Assembly (NCBI GenBank): GCA_003158115.1
Contig: PMGM01000083.1
Coordinates: 2,528-20,014 of the forward strand
Direction: 5' to 3'
Origin: Methanobacterium sp.
GTDB lineage: Archaea > Methanobacteriota > Methanobacteria > Methanobacteriales > Methanobacteriaceae
DNA length: 17,487 nt
The position numbers and the translations under genes are program-made. Shown piece after piece: positions 15,697 through 17,487 of the stretch. Below the pieces are notes generated by a model that worked only from the letters and a program-made list of their open reading frames with translations, was not told where the DNA came from and made no database searches. Position 1 is the stretch's first letter. Every line of letters begins with the position of its first letter.

Positions 15697-16005
15697 ACTA
15701 TAGTATTGGGTTGCATATTATTTATTTTTTTATATTTGAATATAAATCTTAATTTAAAAGTGTGATTTGATTTAAATATTGAATAATTTTTTGAATTCCC
15801 TGTTTGATTTGATTTATGATGTTATTCAATTTTTGGGGGAATATTATTATATCAGTTGATGTAAGTATCATTAATAGCACTCAAATTTATTTAGTGAAAA
15901 TTATATTACAACTATTTCACAATAAAGAATATTTTTTCAATCATTTTAATAAGTTGAAATGCGGAATTTATTATAATTATTATATTTTCATGATTCGGTG
16001 ATAAA
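15697..16005. other. Divergent promoter region
   Basis: TATA elements face both ways: TATAAAAA near 15733-15742 on the minus strand for the C39-like gene, and TATTATAATTATTATATT near 15969-15986 on the plus strand for the gene at 16006. A 61-codon plus-strand frame inside it lacks a ribosome binding site and is not called. Confidence 0.45.
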
Positions 16006-16767
16006 ATGAGATGGTCGGTTATAGTAATACTTATGTTAACAGTAATTTTAGCATATTCGTTTGTAGCTGTTTCGCTCGGCCCAGTAGCTCCGTTAGGTAG
16101 ACTTTCATTTGTTAAACTTGAAAATCCCGATATGTATCCCGATCATTCCCACTCGGTTCTTTTAGCTCAAAATGCTGAGAAGACTGGATCAAAATGTGCT
16201 TTGGTTCTTAATTTTGCTGGAAATTCAACATACAGTAGCTATGAGCAAGATACTCCAAACTCTAAAAATCAAAATGGTGTATATATCATTCAAGTTGCAT
16301 TTATCGATACTCATGGAGGAGGATCATCTAGTTTGAGTCAGATAAACTTTTTAGATTCGATAAAAGTTGCTTTATTTGGAGTACCAGATGATAGGTATAG
16401 GTACGTTTCAGATGGTGTTGTATACAACTCATATGATGATATGATGGACCATGTTTATACTTTAGCCAAACAACATGGTCAAAAGGGAGCAATTCCAACG
16501 GTTTATCTGGGATCTGTACGAACTGATAACCCAATCCTAGATCCGGGTAGTGGATTCCCATTATATTTCCAAATACTCGATAAAACTTATGGTCTTATTC
16601 CAGCTTATGTTTACACTATTACAGGGATGATATTTCCTTACTTGAATAATCCCTACAGGAATTTTGAGTTAATGCATTCTTCAGAACTCCAATACTACAA
16701 TAATAACGGCTTGTTGAATATAAACTATAATAATAGTTATGTAAACACGAGTGAATATTATGGATAA
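16006..16767 (+). CDS. Membrane-anchored or secreted protein of unknown function
   Basis: A 253-aa protein that I do not recognise. GGTGAT lies 3 bp before ATG 16006. Residues 4-24 form a single hydrophobic segment (signal peptide or anchor). The rest looks like a folded extracytoplasmic domain: ENPDMYPDHSHSVLLAQNAEK, then KCALVLNFAGNS, VYIIQVAFIDTHGGG, a long polar middle part and a Tyr/Asn-rich tail with several glycosylation sequons. The run His47, His49 and DTHGGG (His103) could bind metal, but no known signature is complete. It is divergent from the C39-like gene and may share its control region. Confidence 0.75.
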   Translation: MRWSVIVILMLTVILAYSFVAVSLGPVAPLGRLSFVKLENPDMYPDHSHSVLLAQNAEKTGSKCALVLNFAGNSTYSSYEQDTPNSKNQNGVYIIQVAFIDTHGGGSSSLSQINFLDSIKVALFGVPDDRYRYVSDGVVYNSYDDMMDHVYTLAKQHGQKGAIPTVYLGSVRTDNPILDPGSGFPLYFQILDKTYGLIPAYVYTITGMIFPYLNNPYRNFELMHSSELQYYNNNGLLNINYNNSYVNTSEYYG

Positions 16768-16835
16768 ACCTCCAACAACACAAATTCGTATAATTGGCAG
16801 ATTCATGATAAACAAAATTAGATCATAACATCTTT

Positions 16836-16997
16836 TTAATATTTTCTTTCATTGATATCTTTATTTAATTTTAGCATAATTTCCAAACATTCTGTACAAT
16901 AAGAGGTATTGTGACGTTTCCGTTGAGTCTCATTGGGAATAAATGAGGTATAACATCTTTTACATATTCTCATTGCAGTCCATTTATTAAATCTCAT
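16836..16997 (-). CDS. Small zinc-ribbon protein, 53 aa
   Basis: A short minus-strand gene from ATG 16997 to TAA 16838-16836. GGTGGAG (17014-17008) lies 10 bp upstream as ribosome binding site. The protein begins MRFNKWTAMRICKRCYTSF and has two CxxC knuckles, C12-x2-C15 and C34-x2-C37 (SYCTECLEIM), 18 residues apart, the usual layout of a zinc ribbon. It is basic (RKRHN between the knuckles) and ends in a charged helix, so nucleic acid binding is likely. A TATA-like TTATTTAAATTT near 17055-17066 fits as promoter. The pair of CxxC motifs at correct spacing makes chance translation unlikely. Confidence 0.75.
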   Translation of the reverse strand: MRFNKWTAMRICKRCYTSFIPNETQRKRHNTSYCTECLEIMLKLNKDINERKY

Positions 16998-17128
16998 AAA
17001 ACTTCAACTCCACCATAGATATTTATCATTATATCCCTTATGGCAGTTACTTTTTTACAAATTTAAATAACTATCAATTTTAATTATAAATTATACTAAA
17101 TTTAGTCAAATAATCCTTCAGTTTACTT

Positions 17129-17207
17129 AAAAAAAAAATATTATTCCCGGTAAAATTGGAGGCGATACCAAGGAATAATGAGGTAGTAGGCGAAACACAC
17201 ACCTCAC
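17129..17207 (-). ncRNA. Candidate small RNA with anti-Shine-Dalgarno loop
   Basis: On the minus strand, two adjacent hairpins are followed by a T10 run. Hairpin A: TGAGGT (17206-17201) pairs with ACCTCA (17184-17179), loop 16 nt containing CGCCTACT. Hairpin B: ATTATTCC (17179-17172) pairs with GGAATAAT (17147-17140), with an inner GGT/ACC stem (17169-17167 and 17151-17149) and a 15-nt loop containing ATCGCCTCC. One A then ten Ts (17138-17129) follow, the form of an intrinsic terminator. A TATA-like box at 17228-17235 would start transcription at about 17205-17207, at the foot of hairpin A. No ORF spans it. The loop complements GGAGGCG-type sequences of four genes in this window. Confidence 0.55.
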
Positions 17208-17227
17208 AACTATAACTTTCTTTTAGG

Positions 17228-17235
17228 TACTTAAA
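17228..17235 (-). promoter_or_regulatory. TATA-like box of the candidate small RNA
   Basis: The minus strand reads TTTAAGTA, preceded by A-rich DNA (AAAATCGA) that can act as BRE. Its centre lies about 25 bp before the foot of the first hairpin. Confidence 0.4.
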
Positions 17236-17243
17236 TCGATTTT

Positions 17244-17276
17244 CCCAAATCTGACCCAAATCCTACCCATATCATT
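17244..17276 (-). repeat. Three tandem 11-bp repeats upstream of the small RNA promoter
   Basis: On the plus strand the units are CCCAAATCTGA (17244-17254), CCCAAATCCTA (17255-17265) and the more diverged CCCATATCATT (17266-17276). The 11-bp period puts each unit on the same face of the helix. They end 8 bp upstream of the TATA-like box, where an activator would bind. Confidence 0.65.
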
Positions 17277-17304
17277 TTAATTACGTAATAATATCGTAAT
17301 TAAA
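17276..17304. promoter_or_regulatory. 10-bp inverted repeat beside the 11-bp repeats
   Basis: TTTAATTACG (17276-17285) and its exact complement CGTAATTAAA (17295-17304) flank a 9-bp spacer. The 29-bp dyad contains two CG steps in very AT-rich DNA and looks like a transcription factor operator. Confidence 0.6.
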
Positions 17305-17487
17305 TTCTGCTTTGTATTTTAAAGTTCTATTATAAATTTTTAAAGATAATCTTTGAGATAATTGAATGCTATCGAAAGAGAGATAGATCTTGAGTGATGG
17401 ATGCTTCAGGCAGGGCAGGTTACGTATAGTTTCAGGCTTGTTATTAAAAGAAAGGGTTGTTAGGGATCAGTTGTTCAATAAATGTTG
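17305..17487. other. Unassigned right edge
   Basis: The last 100 bases are richer in G than their surroundings and are probably not ordinary spacer. A plus-strand TATA-like string near 17328-17338 precedes them, and CTATC/GATAG (17370-17374 and 17383-17387) can form a small stem. No convincing coding frame is seen; an RNA or the start of a gene beyond the edge is possible. Confidence 0.3.

Noticed and set aside
15816..16001. 61-codon plus-strand frame
   Set aside because: No ribosome binding site, a composition of Ile, Asn, Tyr and Phe expected from random AT-rich DNA, and it overlaps the promoter of the gene at 16006.
17179..17190. Plus-strand TGAGGTAGTAGG equals the first 12 nt of animal let-7 microRNA
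   Set aside because: Coincidence: there is no microRNA machinery in archaea, and the stretch is explained by the stem and loop of the minus-strand hairpin.
17158..17190. Plus-strand GGAGGCGAT followed by ATG as a gene start
   Set aside because: The ATG is followed by AGG and a stop, so at most a two-residue peptide. It could be a decayed gene start, which is the main alternative to the small RNA.
17390..17487. Plus-strand frame from TTG open to the window end
   Set aside because: Arg-rich, unlike its neighbours, without a ribosome binding site; too short to judge.
17447..17487. Minus-strand frame ending IEQLIPNNPFF and a stop, possible C-terminus of a gene beyond the window
   Set aside because: Only about 13 codons are visible, and no motif supports it.
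1..17487. Mobile element or integrated virus
   Set aside because: No transposase, integrase, terminal repeats or tRNA target was found; the 11-bp repeats at the right edge are better explained as regulatory.

Overview
The window looks like chromosomal DNA of a methanogenic archaeon of the order Methanobacteriales, most likely Methanobacterium or a close relative. It is very AT-rich, its promoters are archaeal BRE/TATA elements, its ribosome binding sites are GGTGA/GGAGG, and it carries an archaeal transcription factor E and an archaeal TRAM protein. Several secreted proteins carry pseudomurein-binding-like repeats, and pseudomurein is the wall polymer of this order. No tRNA, rRNA, insertion sequence or CRISPR array was seen.

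Layout. Positions 1-2690 hold the end of a LemA-like gene, a DUF2207 membrane protein and an unrecognised 209-aa protein. Positions 3282-4221 hold TFE, followed by hairpins, and a small unknown gene. Positions 4686-12319 hold mostly secreted or membrane proteins: three paralogous transglutaminase-fold proteins with an invariant Cys/His/Asp spacing, a secreted caspase-fold protein with two CARDB domains, a DUF998 membrane protein, a small helical protein and a PepSY protein that follows one transglutaminase gene by 18 bp. Positions 12811-14612 hold small genes: an unknown 86-aa protein, a TRAM protein, a 42-aa protein and a HEPN-like protein with an R-x4-H motif. Positions 14992-16997 hold a C39-like secreted protein whose nucleophile Cys is Ser, an unrecognised secreted protein and a 53-aa double-CxxC zinc-ribbon protein.

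The most interesting part is at the right edge. On the minus strand, about 17207 to 17129, the sequence reads as a roughly 79-nt small RNA: two adjacent hairpins with a terminal T10, a TATA-like box placed to start it at the first hairpin, three tandem 11-bp repeats directly upstream, then a 10-bp inverted repeat. The loop of the second hairpin is the complement of GGAGGCGAT. The PepSY gene and all three transglutaminase genes carry GGAGGCG-type sequences at or near their starts, with C where the usual archaeal site has T, and each could pair with this loop over 9-10 bp. A small RNA that controls a set of secreted cell-wall enzymes is therefore a testable hypothesis. Two of those genes also look as if they start at AUU rather than at AUG, GUG or UUG.

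All family names rest on motif recognition by eye. No search, folding or alignment program was run.
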